Source of the DNA: Sphingomonadales bacterium
Lineage (GTDB): Bacteria; Pseudomonadota; Alphaproteobacteria; SMXS01
Assembly: GCA_022844405.1 (NCBI GenBank)
Contig: JALHLV010000037.1
Span: forward strand, 1 to 32,130
Length of the DNA: 32,130 nucleotides
Direction of reading: 5' to 3'
The notes under the pieces were generated by a model. That model worked only from the letters and a program-made list of their open reading frames with translations, made no database searches and was not told where the DNA came from. Positions 8,273 through 15,596 of this stretch are shown piece after piece; within the stretch, counting starts at the first letter, position 1, and the number at the start of each line of letters is the position of its first letter. The position numbers and the translations under genes were made by a program.

Positions 8273-9894
8273 CCGCCATGCGGCGCCAACCGAAGATCGG
8301 TCGTCTGCTCGTCGCCGCGGCACTGCTGGCGTCCACTGGTCCTGCCGCGAACGCCCAGACCAGGCCCATCTCCGAGCTGGCCGCGGCGTATGACAAGCTC
8401 TGCGCCCCCGGCGGCGCCAGTGCCAGCTCAGCCACCTGCGAGGCGCTGAAGGCCGACATTCAGACGGCGCTTGGCCAGACCGCCGGCGGGACATCCGCGA
8501 TGCAGGGCGCGCCGCGCTCGGCTGCCCCCGCCGCGCCCGTGGGTTCCGTGCCCGCCGCCGTCACGGCGTCGGCCCCGTCCTTGGCATCGGCCCTGCCGAT
8601 GGCTGCCGCTTCGTCCTCGGGAACCTGGTTCTGCGGCGCCTACAGCCAGGATTATGCCCGCTACCACGCCTCCGCGGCGTTCGACGGCGGCAGCCTCGAC
8701 CGCAACGCCATCGTCCAGCAGTGGATGGCTCATCTGGCCCAGCTCGCCGGTGTGGGAGAACCGCAATCCGTGTTCTGCCTTTCCGCGTCCGGCATGGCGA
8801 CGGCCGAAGCCGGACGCCACAAGGCGGCGCAGGCGCTGACCGCCGACGGCGCCGAGCTTATCGACAGCGGTTGGACGCCGGCGGCGGATCGGGATGACCC
8901 GCCGGCCTCGGACGCGCCGACAGTCGCCGCCGCGCCGGTAGAGAACCAGCCCGCGGCGCCCGACGCTCCGGCTCCTACGCCGAGGCCCGAAGACAAAGCC
9001 TACATCTCGCCGATCAACACGGCCGACGCCCAGGCGGCCGCCGGCGACAAGCAAGGCGCGATCGCGACGCTCCGGGCGCATCTGGCGACGGTGCCCGGCG
9101 ACGCGGCCGCCCATGCCCAACTCGCCCGTTACCTGCGCGACACGGGTGACGAAGACGGGGCCCTCGCCGCTATCGGCCGGGCCATCGACGCCGAGCCACG
9201 CAATCCCGATGCGCGCAACTTCCGGATCAACATCCTGATGAAACGCAAGGCGTTCGCCGAGGCGTTCTACGACCTGGATGTGCTCGTCGCCGACGGCGAC
9301 GCGACGACCGTCACCTATGTCAATCGCGGCGTGGTCAACCAAAGCCTCCAGGCGCCGGCCGAGGCGGTCGCCGACTACGACCGGGCGATCGCCGCGGACC
9401 CGGCGAACGCGATCGCCCATATCAACAAGGCGTCGGCGCTGATCCAGCTCCGGCAGGATCGGCAAGCCATCGTGGCGGCGACGACGGGTCTTGCCCACGA
9501 CGCCAGCTCGACCGACGGCTACATGGTCCGCGGCATGGCCTATCTTAACCTGTTCGACGGCGCCGCGGCGGTGCAGGACTTCAGCCGGGTGCTGGAGCTG
9601 CGCCCGGACCGGAGCGCCGCCCTCAGGTACCGCGCCCAGGCCTACAAGGCGGCCAAGCTGCTGCCGCAGGCGATCCAGGACTATGACGCGCTGGTGGCGC
9701 TGGCGCCGCGTGACGCCGAGTTCCTCATCCAGCGCGGCATCTGCCACCAGGAACAGGGCGACCTGGCGCGCGCCATCGCCGACTACGACAGCGCCCTTGC
9801 CATCGAACCAGGCAATGCGTCAATCGGCTCGCGCCGCGCCCTCGCGCAGGCCGAGCTGGCGAAGCGGGGCGGGATGTCCGGCGGCTCGAACTGA
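8269..9894 (+). CDS. Secreted tetratricopeptide-repeat protein
   Basis: A 541-residue protein with an N-terminal signal peptide (LLVAAALLASTGPAANAQ, cleavage near residue 30). An Ala/Pro-rich, low-complexity region follows (about 75-250) that contains a short domain with the motif WFCGAYSQDY. The C-terminal half, from about residue 255, is a string of TPR units. Recognisable examples are AVADYDRAIAADPANAIAHI, AVQDFSRVLELRPDRSAALR and AIADYDSALAIEPGNAS. TPR arrays mediate protein-protein contacts, so a periplasmic scaffold working with the cotranslated upstream protein is a reasonable inference. Only 7 bases separate its stop from the stop of the convergent P450 gene. The precise function is unknown. 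Confidence 0.8.
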   Translation: MTAMRRQPKIGRLLVAAALLASTGPAANAQTRPISELAAAYDKLCAPGGASASSATCEALKADIQTALGQTAGGTSAMQGAPRSAAPAAPVGSVPAAVTASAPSLASALPMAAASSSGTWFCGAYSQDYARYHASAAFDGGSLDRNAIVQQWMAHLAQLAGVGEPQSVFCLSASGMATAEAGRHKAAQALTADGAELIDSGWTPAADRDDPPASDAPTVAAAPVENQPAAPDAPAPTPRPEDKAYISPINTADAQAAAGDKQGAIATLRAHLATVPGDAAAHAQLARYLRDTGDEDGALAAIGRAIDAEPRNPDARNFRINILMKRKAFAEAFYDLDVLVADGDATTVTYVNRGVVNQSLQAPAEAVADYDRAIAADPANAIAHINKASALIQLRQDRQAIVAATTGLAHDASSTDGYMVRGMAYLNLFDGAAAVQDFSRVLELRPDRSAALRYRAQAYKAAKLLPQAIQDYDALVALAPRDAEFLIQRGICHQEQGDLARAIADYDSALAIEPGNASIGSRRALAQAELAKRGGMSGGSN

Positions 9895-9901
9895 TCCGCC
9901 G

Positions 9902-11086
9902 CTACCAGCGCAGATACAAATTCTTCATGGTGCGGAGCTGGCCGCTCTCGTAGGTGGGCATCGTGCCGGGCGCGAGCCGGAATACCGGAATCCGCCGCAG
10001 GAACTCCTCCACCGTCACCTTGATCTCCAGCCGGGCGAGGTGCTCGCCCAGGCAGCGGTGCGGGCCGACGCCGAAGGTGGTGTGGACGATCTGGCCGCGC
10101 CTGGGGTCGAATTTTCCCGGCTGGTCGCAGGCCTCCGGGTCGCGGCCGGCGGCGGCGAAGTTGAGCGCCACCCGGTCGCCGGGCTTCAGCGCCACGCCCG
10201 CCACCTCGGTCGCGGCGCGCACCGTCCGGGCGGCGGCGACCACGGGCGGATAGAGGCGGATGGTCTCCTCGACCACCGCGTCGATCAGGCCGGGATCGGC
10301 CCGCAGGGCGACGCGGGTTTCCGGATGGGTCGCCAAATGGTGGATCGCGCCCGACATCACATGGGTGGTCGTCGCCAGCCCGCCGAACACCACGTCGAGG
10401 ATGATGTAGACCTTGTCCTCCCACGGGCACGGCGCGCCGTCCTTGTCGACGCCGGCGACGATCAGGTCGATCAGGTCGCCCTTCGGCGGCTGCTCGCTCC
10501 GGCTCCGCAGGAACGCGTCAAGATAGGCGTGGACGCGGCCGAAGGCGGGACCGCGCTCGTCGACCGGACCGAAGGAAGAGATGTCGACATCCCGGAACAG
10601 CAGCGGGAGGTCCTCGACGGGCACCGGCAGGATTCGCTCGAACAGGATGCGGCCGGGCAGGATGGCGGCATAGTCGGCGATGAACTCGCACTCGCCCCTG
10701 GGCACCATGGCCTCGATCAGCTCGACGGCGCAGGCCCGGGCGAAATCCTCCAGGCCGGTGACGTTGTCGCGGCTGAAATACGGGTTCAGCACATGCCGCC
10801 AGGTGTTGTGGTAGGGCGGGTCGGAGTCTTCCGGCAGGATCGGGATCGAGCCCTCGGGCGCATTCAGCATCCAGCCGTCGGCGCTGGAGAAGGTGCGCCA
10901 GTCGCGGGCGCAGCGGCGCACGTCCTCGTGCCGGTTGATGACGTAGTAGCCGCTGCCGTCGCGGCTGCGCGCCACCGGGCAGGCGGCGAGCAGATCGTCG
11001 AGCGTCTCCTCGAAGCGCTCGCTGAGCAGCGGGTCCTCCATGTGGAAGTCCGCGTAGAGGCGCTGGGCGATCCGTTCTTCGGCCAT
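9902..11086 (-). CDS. Cytochrome P450
   Basis: A 394-residue soluble bacterial-type P450. The heme loop is FGVGPHRCLGEHLARLE with Cys345 as the iron ligand. The K-helix ExxR is EETIR with Glu274 and Arg277, and the I-helix oxygen-binding segment is FGGLATTTHV. There is no signal or membrane anchor, so electrons must come from a ferredoxin system, and none is encoded in the window. The substrate cannot be read from the sequence. The RBS GGGGAG is about 8 bases before the ATG. It follows the exported cytochrome c gene on the same strand after a 106-base gap, which makes cotranscription uncertain. Confidence 0.93.
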   Translation of the reverse strand: MAEERIAQRLYADFHMEDPLLSERFEETLDDLLAACPVARSRDGSGYYVINRHEDVRRCARDWRTFSSADGWMLNAPEGSIPILPEDSDPPYHNTWRHVLNPYFSRDNVTGLEDFARACAVELIEAMVPRGECEFIADYAAILPGRILFERILPVPVEDLPLLFRDVDISSFGPVDERGPAFGRVHAYLDAFLRSRSEQPPKGDLIDLIVAGVDKDGAPCPWEDKVYIILDVVFGGLATTTHVMSGAIHHLATHPETRVALRADPGLIDAVVEETIRLYPPVVAAARTVRAATEVAGVALKPGDRVALNFAAAGRDPEACDQPGKFDPRRGQIVHTTFGVGPHRCLGEHLARLEIKVTVEEFLRRIPVFRLAPGTMPTYESGQLRTMKNLYLRW

Positions 11087-11192
11087 GGCGTCGTTCTCCC
11101 CGTTGCGCCGAGGATAGCGGAGACCAGGAGTTCGCTCGACCGATTATCGCGCGAAAGACCCCGTTGTCGATTAGTGCCTGGGGACGGCGGTT

Positions 11193-12128
11193 TCACGGGC
11201 CGGCCAGGAATCGTTCCACGGTGCGCCGGTCGAACAGGCTGCCGGCCTCTCGCACCGCCAGGGTCTTCAGGGTCGCGTCCAGCCGCATGCGCCAGGCCGC
11301 CAGGGCGCGCCGCGCGCCGTCGGGATCGTCACGGAGCAGCGGGCGGAGGGCGCCGAGGTCGCGGCCCAGCGCGGGCAGCGCGTCCGCCGCCTCGGGCGCG
11401 CCGGGAAAGCGCTGCGCCAGCCGGCCCAGCGCCAGGTTCAGCGACCGCAGCACGAAATCGGCGGCGTTCGGGTCGCGCCGGTCCAGGGCGGCGAGCAGCA
11501 CGGCGTAGGTGCCGGACAGCTCGCCCGCCGCGTGCCGGAAGCGGATCGGAACCGACGGTTCCGCCGGGCAGGCGCTCCGCTTCAGCGCCGCCACATAGGC
11601 GACGAGGCCCTCGGCGACGGCGGGCGCGGGCTCCTTGCCCTGGAACTCGTCGACCATCACCGAATGCACGAAGCCCCGCAGATCGCCGACCGGGCGCATG
11701 GTGCCGAAGCTGGATTTGGCCCCGGCGTCGGTCAGATCCGGGATCGGCACCGGGTTCACCGTATCGTCGCCGCGCGTCTGGCTGAAGATCGCCGAGGTTA
11801 CGTCGGCGGTCCCGGGCGCGCCGGACACGCCGGCGATGAAGAAGGCCGGGTTGCCGTGGCCGTTGCGGTGGCAGGTGTCGCAGGACATGCCGCTGCGCGC
11901 GGCCAGTCCGCCCAGCAGCGCCGGCGAGCGGAACGCCACCTGCCCCAGCGACGCCAGCCAGGCCTGCTCGGGGTCCGTGGGCATGGCCAGGCATTCGGCG
12001 GGCGCCGTGGTCAGCGCCGCCGCCCGGTCGGCGTCCGGCGACAGCCAGTTCAAGTCGTCGAGCGCGGCGGCCGGCGCGGCGATGACCGCGCCGGCGAACG
12101 CGAGCGACAGCAGGCTAGTTCGCGCCAA
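11193..12128 (-). CDS. Exported mono-heme c-type cytochrome, uncharacterised
   Basis: About 311 residues with one heme c motif, CDTCH, in SGMSCDTCHRNGHGNP. Around it are FRSPALLGGLAARSG and a PIPDLTDAGAKSSFGTMRPV stretch loosely reminiscent of di-heme peroxidase-like proteins, but no second CxxCH is present. There is no good ATG. I placed the start at TTG 12128, which gives a signal peptide (SLLSLAFAGAVIAAPAAA/LDD) and a 14-base overlap with the preceding TPR gene, implying coupled translation. Alternatives upstream (e.g. ATG 12179) would add 17 residues without improving the signal. The C-terminal half is Ala/Leu/Arg rich and probably helical. It likely carries electrons in the periplasm; the partner is unknown. 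Confidence 0.7.
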   Translation of the reverse strand: MARTSLLSLAFAGAVIAAPAAALDDLNWLSPDADRAAALTTAPAECLAMPTDPEQAWLASLGQVAFRSPALLGGLAARSGMSCDTCHRNGHGNPAFFIAGVSGAPGTADVTSAIFSQTRGDDTVNPVPIPDLTDAGAKSSFGTMRPVGDLRGFVHSVMVDEFQGKEPAPAVAEGLVAYVAALKRSACPAEPSVPIRFRHAAGELSGTYAVLLAALDRRDPNAADFVLRSLNLALGRLAQRFPGAPEAADALPALGRDLGALRPLLRDDPDGARRALAAWRMRLDATLKTLAVREAGSLFDRRTVERFLAGP

Positions 12129-13035
12129 CCACCACCGCCGCGATCCGGTCGGCCAGCATTTCCCGCTCGGTGCAGCCATAGGGGCACAGCCGGTCGAGGG
12201 TGGCGAGCTGGGCGCGGGCCTTGTCCATCTGGCGCAGCTCGACGAACAGCTCGCCGAGGTATTCGTGGGCGCCGCGATGGTTCGCATCGAGCGCCAGCGC
12301 CTGCTCGTAGTAGCCCAGCGCCTGCTCGAAGCGGCCCAGCTTGCGGCTGGAATAGCCCAGATAGTTGAGCACGTCGGCGTTGGGGCCGATCGACGCGCCG
12401 AGCACCTTCAGGCCGGCGATGGCCTCCTCGAACCTGCCGTCGTTGATCAGTGCCACCGCGTCCATGTAGGCGGCGCGCGGCTCGGTCCGTGGGCCGAACA
12501 GCAGCGATTGGGGAGCCGGCGCCGCGGCCGCCGGTGCGCTGCCCTCGACGATGCTCTTCAGGCCGTCGCGGGCCGCGATCAGCGCCGGCGCGCAGGTGTC
12601 GCCGCAGGCCTGGGCCTTGGCGTTGAGCGCGTCCAGCGCCTGCTGGGCCTCGGCCTTCTTGCCCAGCGCCATATAGGAGCGGCCGAGCTGGTCGTAGGCG
12701 CCGTACTGGTACTCATCGTACTTGATGGCCTTTTCCAGGTACTTGATGGCGTCATCGTGCTTGCCGTTGCCGGCCTTGGCGAGGCCCATGTAGTAGTTGG
12801 CGTCGGCGTTTTTGGGCACCGCGCCCAGCACGGTCTTGAACTGGCGCTCGGCCTTCTTGTACTCGCCGGCCTGCAGTGCGTCGAGACCGTCCGAATAGGC
12901 CTTGTTCGGGTCCGGCCCGGACGGCGAGACACCGCCGGAGCTGCCGCCTCCGCCGCCGCCGCCGGCCGCGAAGGCCGCCGGGCCGGCGAGGGCGATCATG
13001 ACGATGAAGGCACAGGCGATGCGAAACACGCTCAT
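12115..13035 (-). CDS. Exported tetratricopeptide-repeat protein
   Basis: 306 residues. The ATG at 13035 is preceded by GAGGAG 8 bases upstream and begins a signal peptide (FIVMIALAGPAAFA, cleavage near residue 23). The mature N-terminus is a glycine/serine run, then TPR units throughout. Examples are ALQAGEYKKAERQFKTVLGA, AIKYLEKAIKYDEYQYGAYD and ALGYYEQALALDANHRGAHE. Its 3' end overlaps the cytochrome c gene, so the pair is probably one functional unit in the periplasm, with the TPR protein perhaps acting as an assembly or docking factor. This role is inferred from the arrangement only. Confidence 0.85.
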   Translation of the reverse strand: MSVFRIACAFIVMIALAGPAAFAAGGGGGGGSSGGVSPSGPDPNKAYSDGLDALQAGEYKKAERQFKTVLGAVPKNADANYYMGLAKAGNGKHDDAIKYLEKAIKYDEYQYGAYDQLGRSYMALGKKAEAQQALDALNAKAQACGDTCAPALIAARDGLKSIVEGSAPAAAAPAPQSLLFGPRTEPRAAYMDAVALINDGRFEEAIAGLKVLGASIGPNADVLNYLGYSSRKLGRFEQALGYYEQALALDANHRGAHEYLGELFVELRQMDKARAQLATLDRLCPYGCTEREMLADRIAAVVVGAN

Positions 13036-13183
13036 GGTCCTTGCTCCTCTCCCATGGTCATGCCGGAAAGAGTGAACTCCGCCTGGCATGTGGACAAGTC
13101 AGAATATGGGCGTCGAGGGTATCTTCGCACCACTGGCCGCGCATATTTCTATGGAAATGGAAAGATAACGGGCGTCATGCTTG

Positions 13184-13210
13184 GGCCGCGCCCGCCACCG
13201 CGGGGCGGCC
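13184..13210 (+). promoter_or_regulatory. Leader hairpin ahead of NIPSNAP-like gene
   Basis: GGCCGC (13184-13189) pairs with GCGGCC (13205-13210) and CCCGC (13191-13195) with GCGGG (13200-13204), with one bulged G and a CACC loop. This very GC-rich stem ends only about 8 bases before the RBS GGGAGAAG. It might influence translation or mRNA stability, but in GC-rich DNA such stems also arise by chance. Confidence 0.3.
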
Positions 13211-13228
13211 GGGAAACGGGAGAAGTCG

Positions 13229-13543
13229 ATGTCGTCGCCACTCTATCTGCACGTCACCCTCAAGGTCCGCATGGACGGCTACAAACGGTTCTGCGAGGGC
13301 ATGGCCAAGCAGGTGCCGATCATCGAAAGCTACGGCTGGAAGCTGGTCGGCGCCTGGGTGACCACGGTCGGCCGCCTGCACACGGTGATCGACATCTGGG
13401 AAATCCCCGACGCCAATTCCTATGCCGACGTGATGAAGAAGGTCTCCGAGCGCCCCGACTATCCGGCGTTCTGGAAATTGCTCGAGGAGACGCTCGAGGA
13501 GGAAGTGGTCACCATGATCCAGAAGGTGTCCTACGCCCACTGA
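13229..13543 (+). CDS. NIPSNAP-like / dimeric alpha-beta barrel protein
   Basis: 104 residues. I chose ATG 13229 (MSSPLYLHVTLKVRMDGY) over the earlier in-frame ATG at 13181 because GGGAGAAG lies just before it and the shorter form matches the domain. The pattern of a first strand, a helix with FCEGMAKQVPII, then GWKLVGAWVTTVGRLHTVIDIWEI and a second helix PDYPAFWKLLEE fits the NIPSNAP fold of the ferredoxin-like dimeric barrels. No catalytic function is established for most of these. It is monocistronic and converges on the luxR-type gene with a 10-base gap. Confidence 0.75.
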   Translation: MSSPLYLHVTLKVRMDGYKRFCEGMAKQVPIIESYGWKLVGAWVTTVGRLHTVIDIWEIPDANSYADVMKKVSERPDYPAFWKLLEETLEEEVVTMIQKVSYAH

Positions 13544-13553
13544 ACCGCGCCAC

Positions 13554-14324
13554 TCAGATCAGCCGTAGCCGCATGGCCTGGGCCACCGCGTGGGCGCGGG
13601 TCTCGACGCCCAGCTTGGTCTTCAGGTTGGCGACATGGTAGTTCACCGTCCGCTCGGCGATCTGCATGATCTCGGCGATGTCCTCGGTGGACTTGCCATG
13701 GCTGAGCCAGCTCAGGATGTCGATCTCGCGCGCGCTCAGCGACGGCGTGCCCTCGCCGCCGCCGGCGGTAAGCTGGCACCAGGTCTCGTGCGCCTGGTTG
13801 CACAGCGCCGGCATCAGCATCTCGGCGTGTTCGAAGTGGTCCTTGCCCAGCGCCGTATAGTCAGCCTTGGTCGGGGCCACCGCGAACAGGCCCATGTAGT
13901 TGGTCGGGTCGCGCACCGGGAAGTGCCACGCCGGCGAATAGATGCCGAAATCGTCGAGGCCGACGAAGATGTCGCTGGCCCATGAGCCGTCGTCGTCGAT
14001 GTCGGTGCGCCGGACCGGCGTCGTCTTGGTGATGATGTAGGCGATCAGCGGGTCGCGGACCGAAACGCTGGAATCAGCCCAGACCCGCCGGATCTGGTCC
14101 GGATAGGTCGAGCAGATCATGTACAGCCGGGGCTGGCTGACGTCGATCTGGCAATAGATGTAATGGGAGAAGCCGAGCTGCTCGATAACTTTCTGGAAGC
14201 GCTGGCCCAACGCCACTTCGTCGGGCGACGTTCGCACGAAGTCGACAAGCGAACCGTTCGGCCCGATTCCCCGAATGGGCGCGAGCCTCTCAACCTGAAT
14301 CTGTATCAAATCAACCCTCGACAA
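13554..14324 (-). CDS. LuxR-family regulator with autoinducer-binding domain (LuxR solo)
   Basis: 256 residues. The N-terminal part (about 30-175) is an autoinducer-binding domain, with YPDQIRRVWADSSVSVRDPL carrying the conserved Asp-Pro pair (TraR D70-P71). The C-terminal part (195-256) is a LuxR helix-turn-helix, LSAREIDILSWLSHGKSTED then TVNYHVANLKTKLGV. By eye alignment the TraR pocket positions W57, Y61 and W85 are Ile, Trp and Arg here, so the ligand may not be a standard acyl-homoserine lactone. No luxI synthase is in the window. A small DUF4177-like gene ends 28 bases upstream on the same strand, and a lux-box-like palindrome lies above both. It probably regulates its own operon. Confidence 0.9.
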   Translation of the reverse strand: MSRVDLIQIQVERLAPIRGIGPNGSLVDFVRTSPDEVALGQRFQKVIEQLGFSHYIYCQIDVSQPRLYMICSTYPDQIRRVWADSSVSVRDPLIAYIITKTTPVRRTDIDDDGSWASDIFVGLDDFGIYSPAWHFPVRDPTNYMGLFAVAPTKADYTALGKDHFEHAEMLMPALCNQAHETWCQLTAGGGEGTPSLSAREIDILSWLSHGKSTEDIAEIMQIAERTVNYHVANLKTKLGVETRAHAVAQAMRLRLI

Positions 14325-14352
14325 ACCTGTTGCCGTGCCGGCTCCGGCACGA

Positions 14353-14616
14353 TTAGTCAGAAGCCGCCTGATAGGTCCGGCGCTGGAAAATGAACAGCAA
14401 TTCCTGATGGTTGGCCATGAAGTCCGATGTCCCCACCTTGAACATGTTCACCAGTTCCCACGCCGATCCATGCTCAACATAGAATTCATCGAGCATTTTT
14501 TCCAGCTTCCGGGCCTGGTTCTGCATGGATCCGTCCCCCGAGGCCACCATCACCCGGTGCTCGATGCGCAGCCTCGGCTGCTCCTTGACCACTGATATGG
14601 ACTTGGCGACGGCCAT
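14353..14616 (-). CDS. Small DUF4177-like protein
   Basis: 87 residues. The C-terminal two-thirds, KLEKMLDEFYVEHGSAWELV then ELLFIFQRR, follows the DUF4177 pattern of a helix, a Gly/Trp-Glu-Leu-Val strand and a closing strand ending in FxR. The family has no known biochemical role. A GGGGGG run lies about 9 bases before the ATG and serves as a rough RBS. It sits directly upstream of the luxR-type gene with a 28-base gap, suggesting cotranscription and possibly a link to its signalling. The gene is real on domain resemblance and position, but the match is from memory of the pattern. Confidence 0.65.
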   Translation of the reverse strand: MAVAKSISVVKEQPRLRIEHRVMVASGDGSMQNQARKLEKMLDEFYVEHGSAWELVNMFKVGTSDFMANHQELLFIFQRRTYQAASD

Positions 14617-14705
14617 TCCAGCAGAACCCCCCGACTTCTTGTTCCGAGCCGTTTTTCACGGCGTTTCCACCCGTGGATAGGACACGCCAAAATTCGCCCG
14701 AGGGG

Positions 14706-14725
14706 AACTGTAAGAAGTGACAGTG
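14706..14725. promoter_or_regulatory. lux-box-like palindrome
   Basis: The 20 bases contain CTGT (14708-14711), eight bases, and ACAG (14720-14723), with the inner A-G-A spacing of the classical lux box (pattern RNSTGYAxGATxxTRCASRT). Positions that disagree are the central T, one flanking T and the last two bases. It is centred about 100 bases upstream of the DUF4177-like start and 27 bases beyond the SDR stop. A weak TATCCA lies about 39 bases downstream toward the gene. CTGT-N8-ACAG alone is expected about once in 65 kb of even-composition DNA, so the location next to a luxR gene is what gives it weight. Confidence 0.5.
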
Positions 14726-14751
14726 ATGCGAGGATCAAGCGGCGCCGGCGG

Positions 14752-15534
14752 CTACATCGCGCTGATGCCGCCGTCGAGCACCAGTTCCGAGCCGGTCATG
14801 AACTTGGATTCGTCGGACGCCAGGTAGACCACGCCCCAGGCGACGTCGTCGGGTTCGCCCACCTTGCCCAGCGGGATCTGGCGGCCCAGCTTGGCGAGCG
14901 CTTCCCCACGTGGCGTATTGACGGCGAAGTCGTCGAGGATGGGCGTGTCGACGAACGCCGGGTGCACCGAGTTGCACCGCACGCCCGGCGCCTTGCGCGC
15001 GCAATGCAGCGCCACCGACTTGGTCAGGTGCCGCACCGCCGCCTTGGCCGAGTTGTAGGCAGGCACGTTGTGCCCGGCGACGATGCCGGCGATGGACGAG
15101 ATGTTGACGATGGCGCAGCCGCGCTCGGGCGTCGCCGCCGCGCGCAGATAGGGCACGGCGTATTTGCAGCCCAGGAACACGCTGTCCAGGTCGATGGAGT
15201 GCACCCGTTTCCACTCGGCGAACTCGGCCTGCTCGATGTTGCCGATCGAGCCGATGCCGGCGTTGTTGACCAGCACGTGGATGGCGCCGAATCTATCGGC
15301 CGCCGCCTTCAGCACTTCCTGCCAGCGCGTCTCGTCGGTGACGTCGTGCCGCAGGGCGATGCTGCCGGGGATTTCGGACGCGATCTTCTCCACCGCCGCC
15401 AGGTCGATGTCGGTCAGCACCACGCTGGCGCCTTCCTGCGCCAGCCGCCGTGCGATGGCCGATCCCAGGCCGCCCGCCGCGCCGGTCACGACCGCCACCT
15501 TGCCGGCGACCCGGCCTTGCTTGTCGTTCGTCAT
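14752..15534 (-). CDS. Short-chain dehydrogenase/reductase
   Basis: 260 residues, a classical SDR: NAD(P)-binding TGAAGGLG at 17-24, NNAG at 90-93, and the catalytic Ser146 or 147, Tyr160 and Lys164 (YNSAK). Asp41 after the second strand (VVLTDID) suggests a preference for NAD over NADP. The YLASDESKFMTGSELVLDGG end is standard. The closest familiar relatives act on hydroxysteroids or other secondary alcohols, but the substrate cannot be assigned. An RBS (GGGGGAA) lies just before the ATG. The hairpin at 15552-15588 separates it from polA upstream. Confidence 0.92.
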   Translation of the reverse strand: MTNDKQGRVAGKVAVVTGAAGGLGSAIARRLAQEGASVVLTDIDLAAVEKIASEIPGSIALRHDVTDETRWQEVLKAAADRFGAIHVLVNNAGIGSIGNIEQAEFAEWKRVHSIDLDSVFLGCKYAVPYLRAAATPERGCAIVNISSIAGIVAGHNVPAYNSAKAAVRHLTKSVALHCARKAPGVRCNSVHPAFVDTPILDDFAVNTPRGEALAKLGRQIPLGKVGEPDDVAWGVVYLASDESKFMTGSELVLDGGISAM

Positions 15535-15551
15535 CGCCTGTTCCCCCTTTT

Positions 15552-15588
15552 CGTCATGGCGAGGAGGCTGCTCCTCCTCGCCATGACG
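15552..15588. repeat. Perfect 16-bp palindrome, family 2 (CGTCATGGCGAG)
   Basis: CGTCATGGCGAGGAGG (15552-15567) and its exact reverse complement (15573-15588) enclose a 5-base loop. It lies 9 bases past the polA stop and 17 bases before the SDR start. The head CGTCAT-GCGAG is the same as in the repeat at 26931-27022, so I place both in one dispersed family. It could act as a transcription-slowing hairpin or 3'-end stabiliser for polA mRNA. No U-run follows it on the minus strand. Confidence 0.75.
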
Positions 15589-15596
15589 AGGTAGCG

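Noticed and set aside
8428-9747. Long open frame antisense to the secreted TPR gene
   Set aside because: It is a mirror of high-GC codon usage. The plus-strand frame has a signal peptide and TPR motifs, while the antisense product is Arg/Gly/Val rich with no domain.
9491-11785. 764-codon plus-strand open frame across TPR, P450 and cytochrome genes
   Set aside because: It spans three genes identified by strong motifs in other frames and its product has no recognisable domain. It is an artefact of GC-rich sequence.
11635-13641. 668-codon plus-strand open frame
   Set aside because: It covers the cytochrome/TPR pair, an intergenic region and the NIPSNAP-like gene in the wrong frame, with no domain or RBS.
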